Shown: piece by piece, positions 11,001 to 21,599 of the stretch | Layout: each line of letters begins with the position of its first letter | Position numbering within the stretch: the stretch's first letter is position 1 | Source: Gnetum montanum | Taxonomy: Eukaryota; Streptophyta; Gnetopsida; Gnetales; Gnetaceae | Assembly: GCA_015680685.1 (NCBI GenBank) | Contig: MNCI01011849.1 | Span: 3,644-44,862 of the forward strand | Direction: 5' to 3' | Length of the DNA: 41,219 nucleotides | Program-made: the position numbers and the translations under genes | The notes under the pieces: generated by a model | Databases searched by the model: none | What the model was told of the DNA's origin: nothing | What the model saw: only the letters and a program-made list of their open reading frames with translations

Positions 11001-11189
11001 AAGGTGTCTGTTAATTTCCATGAAGCATTTGACCTAATGAAGAAATTGTTGTTTCTTTCGATGGTGCAAGTCTTGTGGCATCTTCTAAGTGAGAAGATAA
11101 GTGAGGATGCCATCATATCAGTTTAGTTTTGTAGACACTTGTTCATTTATTGCGCCAACAAAGAGGAGTTCATCAATAAGTTGATCAAA

Positions 11190-11660
11190 GAGTGGGCTCT
11201 CCTCCTCTTTGTTGTCCCATCATAACCATGACAAGTGGTCAATGACCATATTCTTAGTTCCCTTTAGATTTACCATTGTAAGATTAAACTTCTATAAGAT
11301 CACTAGCCATCGTATGACATGGGGGCTCACTGTCAACTTATTGATCAAGAAGCGAATGACACTGTGGTCAGTGTGCATAAACACCTTGTACCCAACCACA
11401 CAGTGCTTGAATTTCTTGAAGGCATACACCATTGCCATGAGCTCTTTTTATAGTTGCGATGTAGTTAAGCTATGCACCCATAATGCTTTGGCTTGTGTAG
11501 TGGATGTAATAAGGACGTTTCTAATCCTCCAACTACATAAGCACAGCTCCCAAGGCATAGTTTAATGCATTTGTCATGATGTGAAATGGATGGAACCAGT
11601 TAAGTACTTATAGAATTGGAGTTTCTATGATCTTTTCCTTGAGTTATTGGAATGCATTTT
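11190..11660 (-). pseudogene. E3 RNase H remnant
   Basis: Blocks VFMHTDHSVIRFLINK, PHVIRWLVIL and VIDHLSWL occur in the order expected for Ty3/gypsy RNase H and align with E1 1400-1620. Single stops interrupt (for example after LVIL and after DHLSWL). Confidence 0.78.
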
Positions 11661-12742
11661 TTACTTTCCTTAGTCCATATGAACGGGGTAGCTTTCTTTG
11701 TGAGCTTGACCAATGGTTTAGTGATCTTAGAGAAATTCTCTATGAATTTTTGGTAGTAGCCAGTGTGTCCAAGGAAAGACTGGACATCTTTGATGATTTC
11801 TATTTGATGGGTTACTCCTTGGATGACCCTAATCTTTTTAAATTCCATCTCAATCCTTGCTTGTTAGATTCTATACCCCAACACAATGCCCTCTTGGATC
11901 ATTAGATGGCTCTTTTGCCAATTGAGCCAAAGATTAGTCTCAACACATATTTGAAGTAGTTGCTCAAGGTGGTCTAGGGCTGGCTCAAATGTAGCATCAT
12001 ACGTGGAGAAGTCATCCATGAAGACTTCCACCCCACTACCAATTTGCTACTAAAAATTCTCAAGATGAGGTGTTGAAAAATTGTAGGGGCATTGCACAAA
12101 CCAAATGACATCTTTCAATATGCAAAAGTTCCCTAGGGATTTGTTAATATAATTTTGGCTTGATCCTTTGGTGTAATTTGGATTTGGTTATAGCCACTAT
12201 AATAATCTATAAAGCTATAAAAATAATTCTTGGAAATAGTGTCCAACACTTGGTGCACAAATGACAACCAAAAATGATCTTTGAATGTCACCATGTTCAA
12301 AAACCTAAAATTAATACACACCCTTTACTTTCTATCTTTCTTTGTCACAATCACAAGTGGACTACTACACTCGCTATTTGCAATTGGATAGATGAACCTT
12401 ACCTTGAAGAGTTATTCAATTTTCCTCTTTGATGATTTGCTTCAATTTGGGGTTTAGCTACTACTTTGGCTTGATGGAAGGATCAGTATAGATGTGATGC
12501 TAGCATATCCTAGGATCAATCCCAGTGAGTTTAGGATATGACCAAGCAAAGGCTATTGGCCATTTATTAACCACATTCAGCAACTTCTCTTTTTGTTTAG
12601 GATTAAGGCTAACATTGATTATCCCTAACTTGTCATTTTTTAGAAATGCATACTTCATGCTAACAGATAGAGTTTTCAACTCTAAGGGCTCTTGTTTAAA
12701 ACTTCTCCAACTCTTTCTAATAAGTATCATCAAGTTCATCAT
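11660..12742 (-). pseudogene. E3 reverse transcriptase remnant
   Basis: From the N-terminal side: linker LKTLSVSMKYAFLKNDK and KLLNVVNKWPIAFAWSYPK (12500-12742), palm block FHQ-type VHQVLDTISK and YSGYNQIQITPKDQ (12133-12321), the active site FMDD (12011-12022), then the connection block VQSFLGHTGYYQKFIENFS (11600-11848). The catalytic Asp pair is kept. Frame changes separate the blocks. This is the better copy for recognising the linker and connection parts; E1 has extra stops there. Confidence 0.87.
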
Positions 12743-12938
12743 TAGAGAGTTTATGATGAACTTGCTCTAGTTCATCCATGCCTTCAACATACGCACATGT
12801 TAGGCTCTTAGTTGGTTCAATGCAAAATGTGTTGCCTTCCTATTTTGTGACTACTGTGTATAGGAACTTTTGGATTTTAGATTCATTTTCACACTATTTG
12901 CATGCTTTGATTGATGTGCTTTTGATAGATCATAATTT

Positions 12939-13425
12939 CTACACATAGTTACACCCTGTATCGCTGTATGCGATCAATGGAACTCTCTTCTTTGTAATAT
13001 TTGTAAAAGTATTTTCCTTGCAAATTTCTAGGGAAAGATCTCTAATGCCCATTTGCATATCAACAATGCTCAACCAAGCCCTTTCCATAATGATTGGAAA
13101 GTACCCCTTGTAGTTGTCAACCTTGATCACCAGGAAATTAGTATGATAGGACCACCCATAAATAGTAGTCACAATGCCCTCCACCAGTTTCAAGGAAATA
13201 GTGATTAGACTAATATGCCAATTTTAAATGAATGTTTCTTTTCTTGAGAATAGGTAGGTTCTTGGATTTGTAAATTTTGTGAACAATTAGATTGACACCA
13301 GAACCTAAATCAAGAAGAGCCAACCTTGCATGTCTCATTCCTAGTGATCTACAAGTAGATGAGGGGACTTCTAGGATTAGCTCTTTTGTTGGGAAGGTTG
13401 CTAGCCTTGAGCCAATTGGATACAA
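12939..13425 (-). pseudogene. E3 retropepsin-type protease remnant
   Basis: The active-site block ALLDLGSGVNLIVHKIY (13210-13425) has Asp at 13309-13311 in a D-L-G-S-G setting, close to the usual plant DLGASVN form. The C-terminal block at 12939-13193 contains FPIIMERAWLS and GIRDLSLEI, where the usual Gly of the GRxWL motif is Glu. A frame break lies between the blocks near 13200. The domain sits between Gag and RT, as expected. Confidence 0.83.
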
Positions 13426-13659
13426 TATGGATTAACATGACTATGTCGATCTTGCATTTGGTTTAAAGGGTTCTCAAAAGGAATAGATGCAAAGGATGAA
13501 GGAGACACAAGGCGACCAGCCACATGAGTTGGTGAGGGATTTGTATGGCTATTGGTTTGGAAGAATGGCTGTTTATGGAATTTGGTTTTTGAACCACTTG
13601 GATGAGGAACTAGTTGTAAGTTAATGACCATGGTAGTGTTATGTTGCTATGGTTGCATG

Positions 13660-15624
13660 GGAATTTGGCCTTGCATGGATAGAGCGATTGATGATACTAC
13701 TCATAGGGTTGTAGTGGAGCTCCACTTGGATAATAAGCCTTTTGTTGGTGAAACTTCCTGGGATTGCCTTGAGGATAAGATAATCTTCTAGGTTCTTATC
13801 TTTTTATTAGCCTAGAATTTAAAGTGTACATCCTAAACTCCTGCAAGTGTGACATAATAGGGCAATCCCTTAGGATTTTCATATTGGTAGATGTCACATC
13901 CACCATCATCATCTGATTCTAACTCCATAACCTCTTCTACTGGTATAGCTTTAACCTTACCTCTTTGGTAGGCATGTTTAGGTTCCTTTCTTCTCTTGCA
14001 ATCATGATTACTACCTTGCTCTTTGGATTCTTGTACAATTTTTAAAGTAGTTTGGAATTTTTCATCAAAAATTCTTACATTTTGTCCACTTTGGATGAAA
14101 TTGTGAAATTTGTTTTTTGAATTAGTAAGGTTTTTTGTTGCACCACTTCATCAAGTGGTGCCTTCTACTCATTGTCACAAAATTGGACCTCCCTTCTTCT
14201 AATGGAAGGATCCCAGTTATATTCTTTAGTACTTTTCCATTTCCTAATTCTTCTTCTTCTTTTGCAACCTACTCAATTAGTCTTTAGATCTATGGGATTT
14301 AAGTTTTAATAGTCTTCCTTGAGCATGGATCTCAAGAGTTCTTCTTATTTTTGATTGAAGCTCATCTATGATATGACAAAGTTGCCCTCGTTGAGAATAA
14401 CCATGGCTAAGACATTTGTGCAAAAGGAAATAATACTTGTCCATGGCTGCATCCAAGGGTTCATGTTTTCCTTGTCACCAGCCTTGGACTTTTTTTCTTA
14501 AGTTGGCCACTCTAGAGTACATCTGATATTTGTCATTAAATAGCTCAAGCATCATACTCCATCTATGAATTAATTCTAGCTCCAAGGAGCAATACCAACT
14601 TTTGCTTCTTTTGTGAGTATCCTAGGAAACAGCTTAAGTTTGCTAGTTGTTTTTGATGTTATGCAGAGCATAGGCATCATGAAAGGCTTGATGATGTATC
14701 TATGAATCTAAGTTATACCCCCTCAAATATGGGGATATTGTCCATATCCAACCTCTTGATTCTACTATCTTTTACATGCTTGGTTGGAATTCATACTACC
14801 TTTGTGATGTTTAGTATGCTTCAAGTTGCAAGAAAAGGTTCATCATAATCTAGATTTTGATGACACCTATGATGTCATCTACTACCCCTTAATTTATGGC
14901 AGGTTCTATAATTATTGTTATCTTGTCATTCATCTCCATCAAGGTTTCATCCTTTGTGGGTTTGGTTAGATTTAGAGGAGGAAGAAGAAGAGGTAGATGA
15001 GGAGGATGAAGAGGAAGGAGGACTGCCACCACCATGGTGTATGCCACCTCCTCTCTACTTGTCATGGCTATGATAATTAGATTTAGCATCATCATGATGC
15101 TTGCCTGAGTCCCTACCTTGACTCCTACTTTTTCTTGAACCATGATTGTTGATAGTGGATTCTAAGTTCAGGTTCAAGCCCCTTTCACTAGAGTCAAGGA
15201 GTGGAGAATTTTCATGTTGAAAATTCCTAGAGGGAGGATCCTCATTGTATTTTTGATTTAGCAAGAACAAGGAGTTAGTGAATTATTTCTCCTTTGTAGT
15301 TTCATGGTGCTTCTCCTTGTGTTGATCTCTTCTGCATTGTATTTTAGTGGGATGGTGGTAGTCTTGATAGTCATGGTCCTATACAACACATTCTTCATGA
15401 AGATCCTAGATGCCTAACCTCTAAAGAGTTTGGAGAAGCATCTCAGGAATAGATTGGTGGGATGGCAACATAATGTTGCCCTCCATGTCTCTCCACTGTA
15501 GTTGTTCATACTGGTATAGGATGAAGGTGAAATCAGGCACAAACTCATTTGGATGAGTATACACTACAATGAATTCTTGGGGCATTAGTCATTTTGATTC
15601 ATCATGCCTATGAAAAGAGGACAT
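13660..15624 (-). pseudogene. E3 Gag remnant
   Basis: The ATG at 15624-15622 opens with MSSFHRHDESK and soon gives VVYTHPNEFVPDF, matching E1. A charged stretch with HHDDAKSNYHSHDK and a Ser run lies at about 14960-15140. The Gag domain (LDMDNIPIFEGV, near 14750) is present but frameshifted. The knuckle near 13870-13915 reads CDIYQYENPKG, so Cys and His ligands have been lost compared with E1. A Gln/Pro-rich linker (13401-13631) leads to the protease. Confidence 0.78.
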
Positions 15625-15762
15625 TTTCACTTAAAAGAAAAATAATAGTGTGCTTTAATTATAATAATTATTATTACTCAAATGATTACAACTTTAGGAT
15701 TTGTGCCAACGATTTTAAATAATTTCCACTAAGTCCTAATGAGTGCATGTAGCAAACTACAA

Positions 15763-15781
15763 GTCCTCAACAACGGTGCCA
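15763..15781 (-). other. E3 primer-binding site (tRNA-Asp type)
   Basis: The minus strand reads TGGCACCGTTGTTGAGGAC directly after the LTR end (..CACTCATCA, T). Of the three sites it is the closest to the complement of the tRNA-Asp 3' end. Confidence 0.8.
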
Positions 15782-16476
15782 ATGATGAGTGGTGAGTAGA
15801 CCCTACGTCAAACCATATGAATCATAAGCATTATGCATGATTTGGTCAAATTCCAAGGACTTCTAGCCTTCTAAGTACACTAGTTCTAGGAGGTAAATCT
15901 GTGGATCGTTGAACTTAGAAGAGGGAGGATGAATAAGTTCCCCAAATCAAAACTTAAACAAACAAAGCATACACACACAAATTTACATGGTTCTCCAACT
16001 TGGGTACTCCACACTCAGAGGGTAGATTGCAAGCACACATCCAAACTTTATTGCTCTCAAAGTGTGGTTGAAGGATCCACACCCTATACAATCATCCAGG
16101 CCCACTCTAGAGTGTTCTACCGCAGCACCAATCACTCAACCTTGCAAGGTCTTGTTAGGACTGGAAATGTGGTTTCAAGGCTTCCATAACCTTTACAATC
16201 TTAACATCCACATCAGAGTTTTGTACCACAATACCAACAACTCAATCCTGTAGGATCTTGACAAGCTCAAGGACCTCAACCCCTCAGGACAATAAGAACA
16301 AGAAATACAAGGAATGATTATAACTTAATTTGTTGATCCTTGCACAGTTAGGTACAATACACTCTACAAACCCAAAATGATTAGATAATGAGGAGAAATA
16401 GAGAATTGAATGATTACAAATGATTGTACAATGAGTACAATAATGCTTGCACATTTTCTAATGCACATGAAGTCTT

Positions 16477-16482
16477 CTTATA
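16477..16482 (-). promoter_or_regulatory. TATA box in copia LTR (copy 1)
   Basis: CTATAAGAAGAC on the minus strand. The same box is kept in the other LTRs at 20933-20938 and 22153-22158, each just downstream (minus-strand sense) of the motif array. Confidence 0.6.
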
Positions 16483-16549
16483 GCTATTGTGTTTGTAAAT
16501 CCTTATCAAAACTCATGCAATGGGTAGTTAACAATCACTAATGGTCATG

Positions 16550-16850
16550 GGAGACGTCTTTCTTGTGCATGAGATGTCTTTGTAAATTTACCTTCAAATC
16601 TAGAAAGATGTATTTGTTTCTTAAAAGACATCTTTCTAAAGTCTCAACTTTGGAAGATGTCTTTGCTCCATGGAAGATGTCTTTTTGTATTTTCTCTACA
16701 TTTTATAGAGGCGTATTTTCCTTATGAAAGATTTCTTTGGTTGGGGAAAGACATTTTCTTATTTTTGAAGGCATCTTTCCAAATTTTCTCTAAGTTCATC
16801 CCAAATTTGCTAAGACATCTTCTACTTCCCAAAGATGTTTTTCTTTACTT
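16550..16850. repeat. AAGAYRTCTT motif array in U3 (copy 1)
   Basis: About twelve copies, exact or one or two changes away, of GAAGATGTCTTT or its reverse complement AAAGACATCTTC, spaced roughly 15-35 bases and in both orientations. The core is nearly its own reverse complement. The array lies directly upstream of the TATA box, where enhancers of LTR promoters sit. Equivalent arrays lie at 21008-21275 and 22227-22520. Confidence 0.75.
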
Positions 16851-17001
16851 TCTCCTACATGATGAATGCATTGTCCCTTGTCTACAATCGTGCTCAATCC
16901 AAGTTCTTGTTCTGCAAGAACAACAACTATACACACACACATAAACAAACTTGTTTTCCATTTTCTTAATGTTTTGACATACCAAAATCAAAAGGTCCAC
17001 A

Positions 17002-17018
17002 ATCTCCCCCTTTTTGCT
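17002..17018 (-). other. polypurine tract of the copia-type element
   Basis: The minus strand reads AGCAAAAAGGGGGAGAT, immediately followed by the LTR start TGTGGACC. Position and composition are those of the plus-strand primer of an LTR retrotransposon. Confidence 0.8.
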
Positions 17019-18129
17019 AATGGTCAAAACTTAAGAAAATGGGTTCGCCTTACATAATACTTCTCCCCATTTTTGATCATAACCAAAGAGGTCAAACTTG
17101 TAGATACATCTCAATATATACACAATTATCATAAAAAATATTCTAAGAAAAGCATAAAGACATAAAGTTCTATGGTAGCTAGGGATTAGGATAAGCATGG
17201 AGGATCAATAGGACATAAGACAAGTAAAAAATAAGGTGAAATAAAAATCAATAAACCACTTAGAGATTATCAGAAAACAAACCATCTATTCATAACCATT
17301 TGCAAAATGTTTTACATCAAATTGTCCAGAAGCATCTCAAAGGACACTATCCTTAGATTAATTACATATGTGCAAAATCCCAAAATCACAAACATGAGAG
17401 ACATAAAATGTTTCATCCTTTTTGATCACAAATAGGAGAGAACAAACATGCTCCCAAGGTCTTAATCACAAACCTCGGTATCATCCTCAAATTCAAGGTC
17501 TACTGCTACTCGAGATGGATGATAAGTCTCCTCCGCATCATCATCATTGTTGGTGCTAGGATGGCTAGATTTTTGAGTGTGAACATATGAGGACTCAACT
17601 CACTACACTGGAGTCCTCTAAGCATAAAGCTTCAGTCAAAATTGAGAGGAAGTTAGTGGAGTTAGCAGCTACTAAAATGAAATCCATTGGGACGTGGTCC
17701 CAAAATGCTCTTCATAACTTGTTACTCAAAAGAGCTAGGAGCATCAACATGAGATGGAGTAGTAAAAGTAGGAGGAACTGGAATATGGTGCTCTAGCTAC
17801 TACATGGAAGCATGGTGCTTTCCCTGAACACCAACTAGGGTGCCTCTGGTTCAGAATTTGACTCCATCCTTGAGTTGTATGTGTGTGAGGGGCTTGTTGC
17901 TAAAGAATGGCATGGAGGAATAGGGATATCATTTTCATTGTTAGATATGGGAGGAGTAGTGACCTCCTTAAATACCTACCCATCAAAGGAAGGAGAAATC
18001 CCATCCTCATGTAAGCTCTTATACAAGTCAGAGAGGTTCTTCCCAAGCTTCCCAATGGCCTCGACAATGGATCTAAATAGCCTCTTCAAAGAGGAAGTAA
18101 TCTAAGTTCTAGATGATTTTTATCTTCGT
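17019..18129 (-). other. internal region, no recognised gene
   Basis: Lies between the second coding remnant and the polypurine tract. In changing frames the minus strand of about 17800-18110 gives protein-like text that may be the tail of the upstream remnant (for example IGKLGKNL and SDLYKSLHEDGIS), followed by Pro/Ser-rich sequence. Below about 17480 I see nothing coding. Confidence 0.4.
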
Positions 18130-18690
18130 TTATTTTGGTGATCGGGTGCAAGGTCTTGTTACTACTGTGTGAGAAGAACTTTTCTTCTCTAAGTACTCAC
18201 CAAGACTTTTCTTGCCTTTAAACAAAGGCAACTCCAGAATGGGTACATCCTTCTCATGGATCAACATGTTGATGAGGTAAGGGTGCCCAAGGATTCTCAC
18301 CCTAGCATAGAGGCTCAGAATGTCTATGCAAAGAGTGTGCCCTAGATCCAATGGCAACCTTGTAAGAAAACGATATAGTATACAACCTTAGGTTGGTAGT
18401 AGATAATTGTAACTACCTCCCTTTACCAATAAGTGACAAGGTGGAGGCATCTAGAGTAATCTTGCTCCACTTAGTATGACCCCAATCAAAAGACATATCT
18501 CTCCCAAACAATACATCACAGAATTCATCATGAGCTACGGGCATAATACCATTTATGTAAATGTCATGCATAGACTCTATAGTAACTTGGAAGACAGCAG
18601 GACTGGAAATACCCAGAAGTGCATTAACAATTTGAGGAGATACTTCAACAACAATCCCACCAATAGTGGATGTAAAAGCCACCACAATAG
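18130..18690 (-). pseudogene. second coding remnant, resembles the putative plant transposon protein domain
   Basis: Two adjoining frames (18413-18685 and 18130-18357) read as one protein. The first has VEVSPQIVNALLGISS, then FGRDMSFDWGHTKWSKITLD. The second has LPLDLGHTLCIDILSLYARVR, seen in part as LCIDILSLYARVRILGHPYL. This wording recalls the 'putative plant transposon protein' domain (PF20167), with its 'sPe.IN.yLGi', 'W' and 'L.fP.LIT.L' blocks; that match is from memory and tentative. It does not resemble copia pol. It runs in the same direction as Gag and sits downstream of the internal motif array (19060-19250). Stops and frame changes make it non-functional. Confidence 0.42.
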
Positions 18691-19059
18691 CATATAAGAA
18701 AATTCATGGAAATGAATGTAGTCTAGTTCAAAAGCTTAGAATAATCCAATAGAGTTTGTTGTCCATGTAAAGGAAAATTAAGAGAATGATTAGAAACAAT
18801 AGTAGTAGTTCTTATCATTTCAAACCTATGCTGAGCATTTTAACTATGAGACTGAGGAGTGTATGAGGACAGTACACTATTATAACTTCCTCATGCTTGT
18901 TTCTTTGAAGGATTTCTAGATGTACCAACCTTCTTGTGGGCCATCTCTAACAAAATTACTATGAATGGTGGAGCCTTAGTAATCTTTGTGGGATCTCTAT
19001 GGAAGAATACGATAAGAATGGTGGTTTTGTCTTTTATTATTGTAGGTAAACGAGGGTTT

Positions 19060-19250
19060 TGACAAAAAACAAGATATCGTCTTTGATAGAAAGACATCTT
19101 TTTTGATGTAAACTTTCAGGAGATGTCTTTCGTTCATCAAATACATCTTTCCCACAACAAAAAAAAAAAAACCAGAGAGATGTCTTTTTTTTGTTAAAGT
19201 TGTCTTGGTAGAGACATCTTTCACTGTGGAAAGACATCTTCTTCAAAAAT
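19060..19250. repeat. internal copy of the AAGAYRTCTT motif array
   Basis: About eight motif copies (AAAGACATCTT, GAGATGTCTTT and close variants) in 190 bases, plus a poly-A run at about 19157-19171. The same motif fills the U3 of the LTRs, but the sequence between motifs does not look like an LTR copy. It lies about 370 bases upstream, in the minus-strand sense, of the second coding remnant. Confidence 0.65.
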
Positions 19251-19399
19251 CAAAATGAGGTTTTGGAAGGCTAGCCTTGATTTATAGTCTTAATTAAACC
19301 TTGAAAATGAAGAGAAAAAATTACCTCTACCTACCTATCATGTATTAGAAGATGATAGTGTCTAAAGAGCTAAGGAATATGTTTCCTCTTTTGAGGAAT

Positions 19400-20345
19400 C
19401 TCCTTTGGACTGAACTTCCCCAATGTCCAATTCATGACTTCCTCTTACAAATTTGTTAAGGAAAGTGTCCTGATGCCCTTTGTCTTATTTAATTCTCCAT
19501 TCCTTTTTGACAACCTTGGTCCTTTAGGTTGACTTCCAGTCTTCTTTATGATCTTTCATAAAACCCTTTCTCAATGCACTTTGATAAAATCAAGGAGTCT
19601 TGTGATATGTCCATGTACTTATATCATAAAGCTTTAGATTGCACTTCCTTTGTTTATGCTCAATCTTGTTACAATAATAACATCGAATTCTCCTATTGGA
19701 AAGATAACTAGGAGGACTAAACCTTTGAGGATTTTTATTTTGGATAGAAGCTTCCCTTGATGTAGAGTCCTTGTTCTTTGATGGTTCCTTTAGATGAGAA
19801 GGAGAGTTGAGATTCTCCTTCTCATCAAAATTTGATTTCCTCCATTGCTATGACCTTAGGCCTGAACTTTGGTTATAGAGTTTTGATCATTTTGATGATG
19901 ATGTCACTTTCAAGCAAGTCTTTCCATGTTCCTCTAATGGCTACAACAAGATCATAAATAATCCTTGATTTTCTTACCTTCATGCATTTTGAGTTTATCA
20001 TATTCACTTGGTAGAACTAACAATTTCAATTGTTTAATAATAGAGCTTCCTTCATAGGTAGCTTCTAAATTTTTTCAAATTTCTTTGGTCATTTTACATC
20101 CTACTACCCTATTAAATTCAAATTTATTCAAAGCATAATATAAATAATTTTTCACTTGTGAATCAAACATGAACTTATCCTTTTCTTCTTATGATCATTT
20201 GTTGCAAGTCTTGATGATGCTAGTGGTATCGTCAATGGGTGGAGTGTAGTCTTCCAAGATTAACTCCCAAACTTCAAACTACATGGATTCAAAGAACCTT
20301 TAGATTCTAGCTTTCTAATAGGTGAAGTCGAATTCATTGAACATG
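19400..20345 (-). pseudogene. copia-type Gag remnant with zinc knuckle
   Basis: The minus strand from the PBS reads, with stops, as the N-terminal Gag of plant copia elements: MFNEFDF, FEVWELILEDY, the block YYALNKFEFNRVVGCKM and LEATYEGSSIIKQLKLL. These resemble the UBN2-type Gag family. The knuckle CYYCNKIEHKQRKC (19641-19682) has perfect C-x2-C-x4-H-x4-C spacing. Gag forms the particle and binds RNA. The gene begins just inside the PBS, as usual in copia. Roughly one stop every 10-20 codons and some frame changes show that it is dead. Confidence 0.75.
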
Positions 20346-20375
20346 AGTTGTGTAAGATGAAACAAAGAGTACTAG

Positions 20376-20387
20376 GCTCTAATGCCA
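20376..20387 (-). other. primer-binding site, initiator-tRNA-Met type
   Basis: The minus strand reads TGGCATTAGAGC two bases after the LTR end. The standard plant copia site is TGGTATCAGAGC, so two bases differ, both as C/T changes. Confidence 0.78.
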
Positions 20388-20389
20388 CT

Positions 20390-21428
20390 TGTGGATTGTT
20401 GAACTTAGAAGGAGGGGGATAAAAAGTTCCCTAAATCAAAACTTAAACAAAGAAAGCACACACACACAAATTTATGTGGTTTCCCAAAGCACACCCATGG
20501 AGTTTATTGCTCTCAAATTATGGTTGAAGGATAAACACCTTGTATAATTGTTAAGCCCTGCTTCAAAGTGTTGTATCATAGCACCAATCACTCAACCTTG
20601 CGAGGGCCCATTAGGCTTGGAAATGTAGTTTCAAGGCTTCCACAGCCTTTACAATCTTGAGCTCCATATTGAAGTGTTGTACCATAGCATGAACAACTCA
20701 ATCTCGTAAGATCCTAACAAGCTCAAGGAACTCAATCCCTTGGGGTAATAAGAACCAAAAATATAAGAAATGATTGCAACTCAATTTGTTGATCCTTGCG
20801 CAGTTAGGTACAACACACTTTACAAAGCAAAAATGATTAGACAATGTGGAGCAACAAAGAATTCAATGATTACAAATGATTGTACATTAAATACAATAAA
20901 GCTTGCACATTTACCAATGAACATGAGGTCTTCTTATAGCTGCTGTGTTTCTAAATACTTCTCAAGACTCATGTAATGACTACCTAAAATTCATTAACAG
21001 TTGTGGGAGGTGTCTTTCTTATGCATGAGACATCTTTATGAATTTGCCTTCAAATTTGAAAAGACTTATTTTTTAAGTCTCTACTTTGGAAGACATCTTT
21101 GCTTCATGGAAGATGTCTTTCTATATTTGATTTGCATTTTGTTAAGATGTCTTTGCCTCATGAAAGATGTCTTTGGCTAGGGAAAGACATCTTGCTATTT
21201 GTAAAGATGTCTTTCTAAATTTTCTCTGAGTTCATCCCAAATCTACCAAGACATTTTTTGCTTCCTAGAGATTTTTTTGTTTTCTTTCTCTTGCATGATG
21301 AATGCATCATTCCTTGTTTGCAACAATGCTTAATCCAAGTTCTTGTCAAGAAAAAAAAAAAAGCTACACACACATAGAAACAAACTTATTTTCCATTTTT
21401 CTTAATGTTTTGACATACTAAAGCCACA
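20390..21428 (-). repeat. 5' LTR of the copia-type element
   Basis: 1039 bases, TGTGGATTG...AGCCACA on the plus strand, colinear with 15900-17001 with small indels. TATA box (minus strand) at 20933-20938, motif array at 21008-21275, A-rich run near 21350-21360. Confidence 0.85.
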
Positions 21429-21533
21429 AGTTTTACAGAATCAACTGTTGTAATCGTTGTCTTCCTAGTTACACTTGTGAGTACAAGGGTATGGTTAAGT
21501 ATAATTGAAGCATATGTTTTTTATCATTTTTAT

Positions 21534-21599
21534 NNNNNNNNNNNNNNNNNNNNNNNNNNNNNNNNNNNNNNNNNNNNNNNNNNNNNNNNNNNNNNNNNN
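21534..21599. other. assembly gap (66 N)
   Basis: A run of N between a piece of LTR C and a third copia LTR. The N count may not reflect the true distance, because the expected LTR start and some LTR C sequence are both missing here. Confidence 0.98.

Larger units (their letters stand above)
15900..17001 (-). repeat. 3' LTR of the copia-type element
   Basis: It aligns over its full length with 20390-21428 and 21600-22675. Ends TGTGGATCG...GGTCCACA (plus strand). The 1102-base LTR contains a TATA box at 16477-16482 (TATAAG, minus strand) and the motif array at 16550-16850. Confidence 0.85.
15900..21428 (-). mobile_element. non-autonomous Ty1/copia-type LTR element
   Basis: Two LTRs (15900-17001 and 20390-21428) flank an internal region of about 3.4 kb. 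On the minus strand: 5' LTR, PBS, Gag with zinc knuckle, a motif array, a second coding remnant, a non-coding stretch, polypurine tract, 3' LTR. The LTR ends are TGTGG...CCACA. No protease, integrase, RT or RNase H blocks were found, so it would have depended on a partner element. The copia assignment rests on the tRNA-Met-like PBS and the Gag type. No clear target-site duplication is seen: AAATC precedes it and AGTTT follows. Confidence 0.78.

Noticed and set aside
11209-11565. 118-codon plus-strand frame
   Set aside because: Antisense to the RNase H remnant of E3.
15895-21433. Target-site duplication around the copia-type element
   Set aside because: AAATC on one side and AGTTT on the other do not match; either the copy is a recombinant or the duplication has decayed.
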